Source: Paracoccaceae bacterium
GTDB taxonomy: Bacteria; Pseudomonadota; Alphaproteobacteria; Rhodobacterales; Rhodobacteraceae
Direction of reading: 5' to 3'
NCBI GenBank assembly: GCA_902606585.1
Contig: CACLGX010000002.1
Location: forward strand, 84,241-148,240
DNA: 64,000 nt
The notes under the pieces are model-generated. The model did no database searches and had not been told where the DNA came from. It saw only the letters and a list, made by a program, of their open reading frames with translations. Every line of letters begins with the position of its first letter. The first letter of the stretch is position 1. Both the position numbers and the translations under genes were made by a program. This document shows positions 26,463-34,774 of the stretch, piece by piece.

Positions 26463-27257
26463 TTAAAACTCTTCCTCATTGTCGTCATCTTCATCTGTTG
26501 ATTTTATCGTCGCAGACCAATCCTCTTCACCATAAATTCTCGTTAAAACTTCGGGTGTCAGACCTTCAGGCTTCCCATCATAAACAACTGAGCCTAGTTC
26601 TAAACCGACAACACGTTGAGAAAACATCTGCGCTAAAAATACGTCATGAATGTTAATGATAGCTGTGAGACCTCTTTCTGAACATAGCTCTTGTATCAAT
26701 CTCATAATTTGACGCGATGTTTTTGGATCAAGACTTGCAGTTGGTTCGTCAACTAGCAGTAGATCCGGGTTTTGAATAAGAGCACGACATATTCCTACGC
26801 GCTGTCTTTGTCCTCCTGACAATTCATCTGCACGTTTATCTGCCATATGCTTTAGACCTACACGATCTAGTAGACGGTAGGCTTCCTGAATATCGGCGCT
26901 GGGAAACTTTCTAAAATAACTGCGCCAAAATCCAACATAACCAAGACGACCAGACAAAACGTTTTCCATAACTGTAAGGCGTTCAACTAATGCATACTCT
27001 TGGAAAATCATTCCCATTCGTCTCCTAGCGCGACGTAACGCTGATGACGAAAGTTTTGTCAATTCGAGTTCCTTTAAAACTACACTGCCAGATGTTGGTT
27101 GGACAAGTCTATTTACACAGCGGATTAAGGTAGATTTTCCGGCACCCGAGGGACCGATCAAAGCCAAAACCTGACCCTTTGGTATTTCTAAGGTTACGCC
27201 CTTTAGAGCGAGTTCTCCAGTATTATATCTTTTAGTTAATTCGCTCAGTTTAAGCAT
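26463..27257 (-). CDS. phnC: Phosphonate-type ABC transporter ATP-binding protein
   Basis: Cytoplasmic ATPase of the importer, 264 residues. Walker [10 protein letters not shown] near residue 35, Q-loop [16 protein letters not shown] signature [15 protein letters not shown] near 144, and Walker [13 protein letters not shown]. The C-terminus ends in an unusually acidic run, [12 protein letters not shown]. It follows phnD after 87 bases that hold a strong hairpin, and is followed at once by the first phnE. Confidence 0.94.
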   Translation of the reverse strand: MLKLSELTKRYNTGELALKGVTLEIPKGQVLALIGPSGAGKSTLIRCVNRLVQPTSGSVVLKELELTKLSSSALRRARRRMGMIFQEYALVERLTVMENVLSGRLGYVGFWRSYFRKFPSADIQEAYRLLDRVGLKHMADKRADELSGGQRQRVGICRALIQNPDLLLVDEPTASLDPKTSRQIMRLIQELCSERGLTAIINIHDVFLAQMFSQRVVGLELGSVVYDGKPEGLTPEVLTRIYGEEDWSATIKSTDEDDDNEEEF

Positions 27258-27292
27258 ATCATACCTGTATATTTACATTATTTAAGCTTTTC

Positions 27293-27322
27293 AGGCCTGG
27301 CCCTCTAAAAAAGGCCAGGCCT
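27293..27322 (-). other. Strong hairpin between phnD and phnC
   Basis: AGGCCTGGCC (27293-27302) and GGCCAGGCCT (27313-27322) form a perfect ten-base stem with a ten-base loop, starting 22 bases after the phnD stop. No T-run follows on the transcribed strand, so it is unlikely to be a simple terminator. In transporter operons such a hairpin often protects the binding-protein mRNA from 3' decay, which raises its level over the membrane subunits. Confidence 0.65.
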
Positions 27323-27344
27323 ATCAAGTACTGGGTATTAAGTT

Positions 27345-28322
27345 CTACTTACAGTCGTAACTAACGCCGTTTGCTGTATCGATACCTCTAATAACAGCCC
27401 AGTCGTTTTTATGACGAATGCCGATGAAACGGTCAGCTTTTGCAAACTCTTTTTTGAAAGTAGCATCTGACTCAAAGTCAAAGCTCCAAAAAGCGCTTTT
27501 GATTTTTGCAACAAGCTCTGGATGTAAGTTATGCGCGTGGCCATATCCAGTTGTTGGGAACGTGGCCGATTTGTATACTATTTGCAGTACGTCTTTTTCT
27601 ATAACACCGCGGCGCTCCATTCGCTGCCGTACCGAGTTGGCTATAGCAGCAACTTCGTAGTCACCATTGTAAACGCCCAAAATAGAGTTATCGTGCTTTC
27701 CAGAAAATGTTGGCGTAAAATCTTTGTCTGCCAGTAGGCCAAACTCACCTTTAAGAATTGCGGAAGGTGCTTTAAAGCCAGAATTAGATGTTGGTGACGT
27801 AAAGGCCATTGTTCGACCCGCAATATCTGCTGGAGATGTTATGTCACTGCCTTTTTTCACAATAATTTCCATCTCGTAACCGAATTTCCCATCGTCGTAT
27901 GCCATCATTCCAAAAGGTACAAAGCCCGCACAACTTACAGCTATTGGATTTGATCCTGTGTTAAAGCCAGCGACATGCAGTCTGCCTGAGCGCATTGCTT
28001 CAAGCTGTGCAGCATTTGACTCTACCGGGAAAAATACCACTTTTCGTTCAGTCATTTTTTCCAGATGGTCTGTAAATGGTTTCCAAACATTTGCGTAAAC
28101 AGCAGGGTCCTCCACAGGCGTGTAGGTGAATATGATTGTTTTAGGGTCAACCCAATCCTTTGGATCAAGCGGCAAATCAGCAACTTGGTCTAAATTTCTG
28201 TCGCAATAAGCCTCATCCAGAGTTCCCCTGTGACAGTCTTCTGCCACTGCTTGCGTAACAAAACTTGCACACAACATAACGGCAGCCGAAATAGCGGCGC
28301 CTACTTTTATTTTAGCGATCAT
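27345..28322 (-). CDS. phnD: Phosphonate/phosphite-type ABC transporter binding protein
   Basis: Periplasmic solute-binding protein, 325 residues. A signal peptide covers about residues 1-27 (cut after AVA, before EDCHRG). The PhnD fold is seen in IIFTYTPVEDPAVYANVWKPF, the ligand region SGRLHVAGFNTGSNP, and AFTSPTSNSGFKAP. The ligand may be a phosphonate, phosphite or another small phosphoryl compound; the window has no C-P lyase, PhnX, PhnYZ or PtxD gene to decide. A GGAGAGGAT site precedes the ATG. It is first in the phnD-phnC-phnE-phnE operon. Confidence 0.92.
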   Translation of the reverse strand: MIAKIKVGAAISAAVMLCASFVTQAVAEDCHRGTLDEAYCDRNLDQVADLPLDPKDWVDPKTIIFTYTPVEDPAVYANVWKPFTDHLEKMTERKVVFFPVESNAAQLEAMRSGRLHVAGFNTGSNPIAVSCAGFVPFGMMAYDDGKFGYEMEIIVKKGSDITSPADIAGRTMAFTSPTSNSGFKAPSAILKGEFGLLADKDFTPTFSGKHDNSILGVYNGDYEVAAIANSVRQRMERRGVIEKDVLQIVYKSATFPTTGYGHAHNLHPELVAKIKSAFWSFDFESDATFKKEFAKADRFIGIRHKNDWAVIRGIDTANGVSYDCK

Positions 28323-28349
28323 TTATCCTCTCCAGTAATTATCGATTCT

Positions 28350-28364
28350 CATAACAAGGTTATG
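28350..28364. promoter_or_regulatory. Palindrome upstream of phnD
   Basis: CATAAC-AAG-GTTATG is a perfect 6-3-6 inverted repeat centred about 35 bases before the phnD start, in the region divergent from the phosphoglycolate phosphatase gene. Its position would suit a repressor or activator site. I see no clear Pho box in the same region. Confidence 0.35.
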
Positions 28365-28517
28365 CGGCTTACGATTTTCAAACAACATCTTTATCAAGCA
28401 TAAGCTATGTAATTAAAAATACTGGACTTCTGAGGTAAATTAGATTTTACACGTCATTAAAAAATCCTTAGTGAAACCAGATAGTATTTAAAGTTTTTAA
28501 ATAGTTTGGAGTGTGAC

Positions 28518-29192
28518 TTGGGAAAATCAGATGCCCTTAAGGCAAGTATAATATTCGACTTAGATGGTACATTAATTGACAGTGCTAAAGACATTCAATG
28601 GGTTGCCAATACTGCTTTATCTGAAATTGGCGTTGCTCCAATCAGCTACGAGGAAGCCGTCAGCTTTATTGGTGAAGGTGCTCCGCTCTTTGTTAAGAAA
28701 ATGATTGCAGCTCGGTCAGTTGAAACCGCTCAACATGATTTCCTGCTAGAGCAATTTTTAAAATTTTATGAGGAAGCTGTGCAATTTAGTAAGCCTTATG
28801 ACAATGTCGTCACCGTTTTGGAAATACTGAATGCAAGCCATGATCTAGGAATATGCACAAATAAACCGCTGAGGCCTGCGTTAAAGATTTTGAAGCATTT
28901 AAAACTAGATCATTTTTTTAAATGTGTAACAGGAGGGGACAACCCATTTGCAAGAAAACCAGATCCAAGGCCTCTGTTTGAAACATCTGCAAGCGTAGGG
29001 GATGGTCTATGTATTTATGTTGGCGACAGTGAAGTTGATGCTGAGACGGCTAAAAGAGCTGAGGTTCCATTTTTACTCTTTTCTGAAGGATACCGTAAAA
29101 CACCTGTAGAAAAGATTCCACATACCTTTCAATTTTCGTCCTTCAAGGAACTACCTGAATTAATTGAAAAAGTCTTAGTATCAGCTCGCTAG
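28518..29192 (+). CDS. gph: Phosphoglycolate phosphatase-like HAD hydrolase
   Basis: HAD phosphatase, 224 residues, that likely removes phosphate from 2-phosphoglycolate formed during DNA end repair or oxygenase activity. Seen: FDLDGTLIDSAKD near residue 12 (nucleophile Asp and acid Asp), ICTNKPLRPA (Thr and Lys motifs) and YVGDSEVDAETAKRA (Mg-binding Asp). An in-frame TTG at 28506 exists, but the TTG at 28518 has GGAG at the right distance; I see no ATG start. Other substrates are possible because HAD subfamilies overlap. Confidence 0.8.
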   Translation: MGKSDALKASIIFDLDGTLIDSAKDIQWVANTALSEIGVAPISYEEAVSFIGEGAPLFVKKMIAARSVETAQHDFLLEQFLKFYEEAVQFSKPYDNVVTVLEILNASHDLGICTNKPLRPALKILKHLKLDHFFKCVTGGDNPFARKPDPRPLFETSASVGDGLCIYVGDSEVDAETAKRAEVPFLLFSEGYRKTPVEKIPHTFQFSSFKELPELIEKVLVSAR

Positions 29193-29357
29193 TAATTAAA
29201 TATCTAAAATCATACCTGTTAATATCAATTTTAACTTGAGTTTGATTTTTGGGGTCTTTGCATCAATTGCTATTACGGGATAAACATTGAGGTGTTTTAA
29301 TTTTGGCTTAAAAAGCATCTAACGGCTTTTGGCAAAATCAAAAGGGAAAGAGTATAC

Positions 29358-30572
29358 ATGAGTATTTTGCATGGTATGCGGGTTTTTGAAAGCTCAGCTT
29401 TTGTTGCTTTACCTCTTGCAGGCATGCAATTAGCCCAAATGGGTGCAGAAGTTATCCGGTTTGATAATTTAGGGGGAGGCCTTGATCACTTCAGAAGGCC
29501 GCTCGCTCCCAACGGCGAAAGTTTATTCTGGCATGGTCTAAATAAGGGAAAAAAATCTTTTGCTGTAGATTTAAAATCTGAAAAAGGGCGTGAACTGGTC
29601 AGCGGTCTAATCACTTCAGAGGGTGATGATGCAGGATTGTTCATAACCAATCTGAGAGTGCCTGGTTGGACAGATTATGAAAGCCTCAAGAAAAAGCGCG
29701 CTGATTTAATAATGGTTACTCTGAAAGGCGATCGACATGGGAGGCCAGAAGTTGACTATACTGTTAACCCATCGCTTGGAATACCACACATTACTGGCGC
29801 TGAGGGCAGCACAGAACCTGTTGCAAATGCTCTTCCTGCCTGGGATTGCGTAGCAGGCAATATGGTTGTTTCTTCATTACTTGCAGCTGAGCGAGATCGT
29901 TTGCGAACCGGAAGGGGCCAGGATGTGGAGTTCGCTCTAAAAGATGCTGCGGCTGCAGTAATTGGCCACCTTGGAATGATAGGAGAGGCGACAATTTACG
30001 ATCAACAAAGAGGAAAATCGGGCAATTCTGTATATGGAGCCTATGGCCAGGATTTTGAGTGTGCTTGCGGTGGTCGAGTTGTAGTAATTGGTCTTACCTT
30101 AAGGCAATGGCGTGTCCTATTAAAAGCCACAGATAAAGCACAAGAAATCAAAAACCTTGAGCAAAAATTAGACCTCTCCTTAGATGATGAAGGACATCGA
30201 TGGGAGCATAGGCATAAAATAAATGATGTTTTTCGATCTTGGTTTGCAAAGCGAAAAATCTCTGATTTTGAGAAAAATTTTAATGATTTTGGTCTCACGT
30301 GGTCGCGATTTCGAACAACAAAAGAGGCAATTACTGAGGACAAAGATACATTCACTGATAATCCAATGTTTGAAACATTAAATTTTGAAGGGATTGGCCA
30401 ATATATGGTCCCTAGATCGCCGTTAGAATTTTCTAATTATGATCCTTTGCCTGCCCAAAAGCCCCCAAAGCTTGGTCAGCACACTGAGGAAATTTTGGGT
30501 GACATAATGAAGTTGGGATCAGGTGAGATTGGGGCACTTTTTGATAGTGGAACCGTTGGCTCTTCCAAGTAA
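29358..30572 (+). CDS. CaiB/BaiF CoA-transferase, 2-methylfumaryl-CoA isomerase-like
   Basis: Family III CoA-transferase of 404 residues. The N-terminus SILHGMRVFESSAFVALPLAG and FDNLGGGLDHFRRP resemble the branch annotated 2-methylfumaryl-CoA isomerase (mesaconyl-CoA C1-C4 transferase), as do FWHGLNKGKKSFAVDLKS and EVDYTVNPSLG. The catalytic Asp is probably that in ALPAWDCVAGNM near residue 171. In Chloroflexus this enzyme works in the 3-hydroxypropionate bicycle; here it may handle mesaconyl-CoA from another route. The exact reaction is inference from similarity. Confidence 0.75.
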   Translation: MSILHGMRVFESSAFVALPLAGMQLAQMGAEVIRFDNLGGGLDHFRRPLAPNGESLFWHGLNKGKKSFAVDLKSEKGRELVSGLITSEGDDAGLFITNLRVPGWTDYESLKKKRADLIMVTLKGDRHGRPEVDYTVNPSLGIPHITGAEGSTEPVANALPAWDCVAGNMVVSSLLAAERDRLRTGRGQDVEFALKDAAAAVIGHLGMIGEATIYDQQRGKSGNSVYGAYGQDFECACGGRVVVIGLTLRQWRVLLKATDKAQEIKNLEQKLDLSLDDEGHRWEHRHKINDVFRSWFAKRKISDFEKNFNDFGLTWSRFRTTKEAITEDKDTFTDNPMFETLNFEGIGQYMVPRSPLEFSNYDPLPAQKPPKLGQHTEEILGDIMKLGSGEIGALFDSGTVGSSK

Positions 30573-30602
30573 AGTTGATATGGAAGGTTGGAAATTAACT
30601 AA

Positions 30603-30719
30603 ATGACCAAAAAAAATAAAAAAAAGCCAAAATCAGACGCCAGGATAGCTGGTGAAGTGGCAACTTATGTTTTGCTTGGATTAGGTATATTTGTCTTTAT
30701 TATAGTAGCATCGTCTTAA
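30603..30719 (+). CDS. Small single-pass membrane protein (38 residues)
   Basis: Begins MTKKNKKKPKSDARIAG, a basic head, then one membrane segment (TYVLLGLGIFVFIIVASS) to the end. It lies 30 bases after the CoA-transferase on the same strand and its stop overlaps that of the convergent transporter gene. A GGAAGG run lies upstream of the ATG, rather far away. The clear charge-then-hydrophobic pattern suggests a real gene, but I know no family. Confidence 0.5.
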   Translation: MTKKNKKKPKSDARIAGEVATYVLLGLGIFVFIIVASS

Positions 30720-32068
30720 GATTGTCCGCTCATCAGCCTTTTATGCTGAGGTAGATAAATGCTGAAAAGCAAAATTCCAGCTAATCCCAATATTGCAGCT
30801 GGAATTAGTGTAATAGAAGTTTGCAAAGTATTAAGCGCAGCATCGGTCTGCTTAGTAATTCCTTCAGTTGTTTCTTTCCATCCATACAGGCTTAGGATGA
30901 AACCTAAAATTAGCGGAGAAACAGCATTTGCTATCTTCTGACCAAAAAGCCAAACTGCAGAGAAAGCGCCTTCAATAGACTCACCAGATTTTTCACGAGT
31001 TACATCCATCAGATCTGGATAAAGTGCCCAGGGAATTTGTTGGTAAGAACCATTGGTCATTCCAGCTAAAATAAAAAGACCTGCAATCAGTGTGACGTTA
31101 TAGTTAGGCAAACTGAAAAATATAAAAATCAACAGAGCAATATAGCACAAAATACCAATGAGTTGCGCCGCAACTTTACCATATAAATTTGACAATTTAA
31201 CCCATAAGGCCTGACTTATAATTGAGCCTATCACAAATGCTGCGAACATCAGTGAAAGAGTTCCAAGACCTTTCGCAACGCCAGAAAGTAACGAATTACC
31301 ATCATCCATTATCAAATAAATTGCGGCAAAAGGTAGCCCGGCAGTGATCAAGGCTATGGCTAGTGTCATAATGCCATATAAAATTACCAATATGACAAAT
31401 GCGCGATTAGCTAAAACCAATTTTAAAATGTACGAAAAATTTTGTTGGGAAGGAACCAAAGTGCGGGGTGCATTTCGTGTAAAAAATACTGAAAACCATA
31501 TAGATAAAATTACCAGTGGAGCTACACAGATTGCCGCAAAAGTATAGCCAGATTTTGTATCTCCTGCTAAGATTGGTATTAGTGCGCCACCAACCAAAAT
31601 ACCCAAAGAGGCAAATGCCATGCGCCACGCGGTCATTGAAGATCTTTCCTTTTTATCCAATGTCATTTCGCCCGCCATAGCACCGTAAGGTATTGAAACC
31701 ATTGTAAAACCTAAAGTTGATATCAAGAAAAAAACGATAACCCAGATAAGGCTTGCACTCGTGGTGAAATTTTCTGGCACAGCAAATAGTCCAATCATTG
31801 CAAGTGCCAAAACGACGGCTCCTACGAGCATCCAAGGGGCTCTTCTTCCAAAACGAGAAACTGTCTTGTCACTAAAATAGCCGATTATTGGATCCGTGAT
31901 TATATCAAAAATTAAAACAGCTGTCGTCACAGCACCCGCCAGAGCGATTGGAATGCCAAGAAAACTATTCATAAAGGCCAAAATTAACAGTTGTTTTACG
32001 ATAACGAAAACAACGATTCCCATATCCGCCAAACCCCAGCCGGCTTTTTGACCTAGTGAAAGTGACAT
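30716..32068 (-). CDS. MFS sugar:cation symporter, GPH family
   Basis: Integral membrane transporter of 450 residues with about twelve membrane segments. Near residue 50 it has DIITDPIIGYFSDKTVSRFGRRAPWM, the GPH (glycoside-pentoside-hexuronide) signature with the conserved D-P and RFGRR. SIPYGAMAGEM is also typical. It probably takes up a sugar or glycoside with Na+ or H+; the substrate cannot be read. No sugar-degrading gene is beside it. Confidence 0.85.
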   Translation of the reverse strand: MSLSLGQKAGWGLADMGIVVFVIVKQLLILAFMNSFLGIPIALAGAVTTAVLIFDIITDPIIGYFSDKTVSRFGRRAPWMLVGAVVLALAMIGLFAVPENFTTSASLIWVIVFFLISTLGFTMVSIPYGAMAGEMTLDKKERSSMTAWRMAFASLGILVGGALIPILAGDTKSGYTFAAICVAPLVILSIWFSVFFTRNAPRTLVPSQQNFSYILKLVLANRAFVILVILYGIMTLAIALITAGLPFAAIYLIMDDGNSLLSGVAKGLGTLSLMFAAFVIGSIISQALWVKLSNLYGKVAAQLIGILCYIALLIFIFFSLPNYNVTLIAGLFILAGMTNGSYQQIPWALYPDLMDVTREKSGESIEGAFSAVWLFGQKIANAVSPLILGFILSLYGWKETTEGITKQTDAALNTLQTSITLIPAAILGLAGILLFSIYLPQHKRLMSGQS

Positions 32069-32176
32069 AAAAAATCTCCGCTAATGTTTCCTGCACTTTT
32101 AGACTTGTTTAAGGCGCTTGTAGAGAAAAATATTAAATTGAAATATTGATAGATTTTTACTCTTCCAAAGTTAAAG

Positions 32177-33439
32177 TTACTTAAGCCAATCAGGAATAAT
32201 GTCTCGTTCTATAATTTCTTCGTAGCTAGGCCGTTTGCGAATTATTGAAAATTTGTTTTTGTTGACCATCACTTCTGGAATTAATGGTCTAGTATTATAC
32301 TCACTAGACATCACTGCGCCGTATGCTCCAGCTGATCTAAATGCTACCAAGTCGTTTTCACTGACTTCAGGCATTGTCCGCTTTTTAGCAAAGGTGTCCC
32401 CAGTTTCACATACCGGTCCAACCACATCGTAAACAGCTTCATTTGAACCTGGCTGTTTGACAGGTATTATATCGTGATATGCATCATACATTGCTGGGCG
32501 AATTAAGTCGTTCATAGCTGCGTCGAGTATCAAAAAATTACGATTATCGCCATTTTTTACACCCAGAACAGATGAAACTAAGATGCCGGCATTACCAACA
32601 ATTAGTCGGCCTGGTTCAATTTCTATTTCACAATCCAGATGGCCAAGAACTTTTTCGACCATTTTTCCGTATTCTACTGGAAGAGGAGGAGCAGATTGAT
32701 TTTTCTCATAGGGAATTCCAAGTCCTCCACCGAGGTCTAATCTTTTGATTTTGTGCCCATCTTGTCTTAAGACCTGAGTTAAATCTGCAAGCTTTTCGTA
32801 AGCTTTTTTAAATGGTTCTAGGTCAGTTAATTGACTTCCAATGTGCAGGTCTATTCCTACAATACTGATGCTTGGCATTTGGGAGGCTTTAGAATAAACT
32901 TCTCTAGCCCTAGATAGAGGAATTCCAAATTTATTCTCAGCTTTACCCGTCGCAATTTTCTCATGGGTTTGGGCATCTACATCTGGATTTATTCTGATAG
33001 CTATAGGGGCTATTTTATTTATGGATGAAGCGATTGAAGATATTTGCTCGAGTTCTGAATCACTTTCCACGTTAAATTGTCGAATACCATTTTGAAGAGC
33101 GAACTTTATTTCTTCAAAGGTTTTTCCTACACCTGAGAACACAACTTTTTCAGGAGGTATACCGGCAGATAATGCCCGCCTGTACTCGCCTCCAGATACC
33201 ACATCCATTCCAGCTCCCAGGTTTCCAAGGGTTTTAAGTATCGCCTGATTAGAAGCGGCTTTCATCGCGTAGCAAATACAGTGATTCATACCGTCGAGAG
33301 CATCATCAAAAAGCTGAAAGTGTCGTACTAAAGTGGCTGTTGAGTAAACATAAAAAGGCGTTCCAACAGATTCTGCTATTTCAGCCACAGAAACATCTTC
33401 AGCGTAAAGTTGCCCGTTTCTATAATTGAAATGATCCAT
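32177..33439 (-). CDS. lysA: Diaminopimelate decarboxylase
   Basis: PLP enzyme for the last step of lysine synthesis, meso-DAP to L-lysine. Seen: the PLP Lys in ICYAMKAASNQAIL near residue 60, IGSQLTDLEPF, GGGLGIPY near 230, EPGRLIVGNAG, and VVGPVCETGDTFAKKR with the active-site Cys. At 420 residues it is complete. It is last in a same-strand run argH - small lipoprotein - aminotransferase - lysA, 36 bases after the aminotransferase. Confidence 0.95.
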   Translation of the reverse strand: MDHFNYRNGQLYAEDVSVAEIAESVGTPFYVYSTATLVRHFQLFDDALDGMNHCICYAMKAASNQAILKTLGNLGAGMDVVSGGEYRRALSAGIPPEKVVFSGVGKTFEEIKFALQNGIRQFNVESDSELEQISSIASSINKIAPIAIRINPDVDAQTHEKIATGKAENKFGIPLSRAREVYSKASQMPSISIVGIDLHIGSQLTDLEPFKKAYEKLADLTQVLRQDGHKIKRLDLGGGLGIPYEKNQSAPPLPVEYGKMVEKVLGHLDCEIEIEPGRLIVGNAGILVSSVLGVKNGDNRNFLILDAAMNDLIRPAMYDAYHDIIPVKQPGSNEAVYDVVGPVCETGDTFAKKRTMPEVSENDLVAFRSAGAYGAVMSSEYNTRPLIPEVMVNKNKFSIIRKRPSYEEIIERDIIPDWLK

Positions 33440-33475
33440 TTGTTTATTTGTCCTTCTTAATAACCATAGTACGTT

Positions 33476-34648
33476 TCAGGTAAGAATTTTGTCTATTCGC
33501 TCAATAGCACGTAATATGTTTTCTTTGCTATTTGCATAAGAAAACCTTAAATATCCTTCTCCAAATGTGCCAAAACTCGTTCCCGCAATAGTAGCAACCC
33601 CTGCTTGATCTAGAAATAAATCTTGAGCTTGTGACGAGGAGAGCCCTGTGCCTGATATATTGGGAAACGCATAAAAGGCACCAGCTGAATCTATACAGGA
33701 AACTCCTTTAATTTCATTAAGGGCAGAAACAATAATCTTCCTTCTCGTATCAAACTCAGAAACCATTTTTACAACTGGCTCCTTTGGTCCCGTTAGTGCC
33801 GCTAGGCCAGCATATTGCGCAGCAGCGTTTACACAAGAGTGATCATTTATACATAAACGGGTCACTTGATCGACCATTTGATCAGGCCAAACAGCATACC
33901 CCATACGCCAGCCTGTCATGGCATAAGTTTTTGACCAACCATCCAAAACGATTAATCTATCACGAATTTCTGGATACTGTAACAGGCTCACATGCTTCCT
34001 TCCATTATACAACATCTGGCTATAAATCTCATCTGATAATATAGCTACATTCGGATAATCTTTTAGTCCTGTAACCAATTTATCAACTTCTGATTTGGGA
34101 GTGACCCCACCTGTTGGATTAGCTGGGCTATTAATAATTATAAGCCTAGTTCTGTTTGTGATCTGGGAGAGAACTGACTCTGCATCGAATGCAAAGCCAT
34201 TCTCCTCTTTTAAAGCAATTGGAATAGGGGTAGCACCAGTGTAATTTATGACTGACTCATAAATAGGAAAACCTGGATTAGGGTACATTATTTCTGCCCC
34301 TTTTTCTCCAAATAAAAGTACTGCGAAAAACATTGTTGGCTTTCCGCCTGGAACGACGATGATATTATTGGGATTAACCGAAGTTTGATGCCGCCTTTCT
34401 AAATCGTTTGCAACAGCCTCCCTCAATTCAGGAATTCCGTTTGCTGGAGTGTATCCATGATGTCCGTCCTCAAGCGCTTTTATTCCTGCTTTAACTATGT
34501 GGTCCGGTGTTCTAAAGTCAGGTTGCCCAATCCCAAGATTAATTATGTCTTTCCCGTTTGCAGCTAATTCATTTGCTTTAGCGAGCACTGTGAAAGCCGA
34601 TTCCGTTCCCAGTCTGGAAATACTGTCGGCGAATTTTAGTTGCGTCAT
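33476..34648 (-). CDS. Class I/II aminotransferase
   Basis: PLP aminotransferase of fold type I, 390 residues, close to the AspC/aromatic aminotransferase group of alphaproteobacteria. Seen: NLGIGQPDFRTP near residue 37, the PLP-contacting NSPANPTGG, LSDEIYSQMLY, and the PLP Lys in SKTYAMTGWRMGY near 230. The ATG at 34648 has GGAA upstream, so I prefer it to the TTG at 34660. Substrate choice (aspartate, aromatic, LL-DAP) is not visible. Its place between argH and lysA may point to amino acid synthesis. Confidence 0.85.
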   Translation of the reverse strand: MTQLKFADSISRLGTESAFTVLAKANELAANGKDIINLGIGQPDFRTPDHIVKAGIKALEDGHHGYTPANGIPELREAVANDLERRHQTSVNPNNIIVVPGGKPTMFFAVLLFGEKGAEIMYPNPGFPIYESVINYTGATPIPIALKEENGFAFDAESVLSQITNRTRLIIINSPANPTGGVTPKSEVDKLVTGLKDYPNVAILSDEIYSQMLYNGRKHVSLLQYPEIRDRLIVLDGWSKTYAMTGWRMGYAVWPDQMVDQVTRLCINDHSCVNAAAQYAGLAALTGPKEPVVKMVSEFDTRRKIIVSALNEIKGVSCIDSAGAFYAFPNISGTGLSSSQAQDLFLDQAGVATIAGTSFGTFGEGYLRFSYANSKENILRAIERIDKILT

Positions 34649-34675
34649 TAAATTTTCCAAAAGTTAATTATGATT

Positions 34676-34774
34676 TTATTTTGTTTCTTCATGGATAGGC
34701 GCTTTGGGTGGGCCGTCCACGCCGCAGCCAACTACCGCAAAACCCAGTAGTAGAACTAAAGCAAAGTTTTTCAT
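34676..34774 (-). CDS. Small LptM/YifL-like lipoprotein
   Basis: 32-residue lipoprotein: [17 protein letters not shown] is a signal peptide with lipobox VVGC, Cys17 the lipid anchor, followed by [10 protein letters not shown]. coli LptM (YifL), which helps mature the LPS translocon, has GCGLKGP at the same place, and in other genomes a similar gene also precedes lysA. Its ATG overlaps the argH stop (ATGA), so it is translated with argH. Confidence 0.75.
   Translation of the reverse strand: MKNFALVLLLGFAVVGCGVDGPPKAPIHEETK

Noticed and set aside
27293-27322. Hairpin after phnD as an intrinsic terminator
   Set aside because: No T-run follows the stem on the transcribed strand, and phnC needs transcription from upstream.
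28323-28517. Pho box in the phnD/gph divergent region
   Set aside because: I looked for two CTGTCAT-like repeats 11 bases apart and found only weak single matches.
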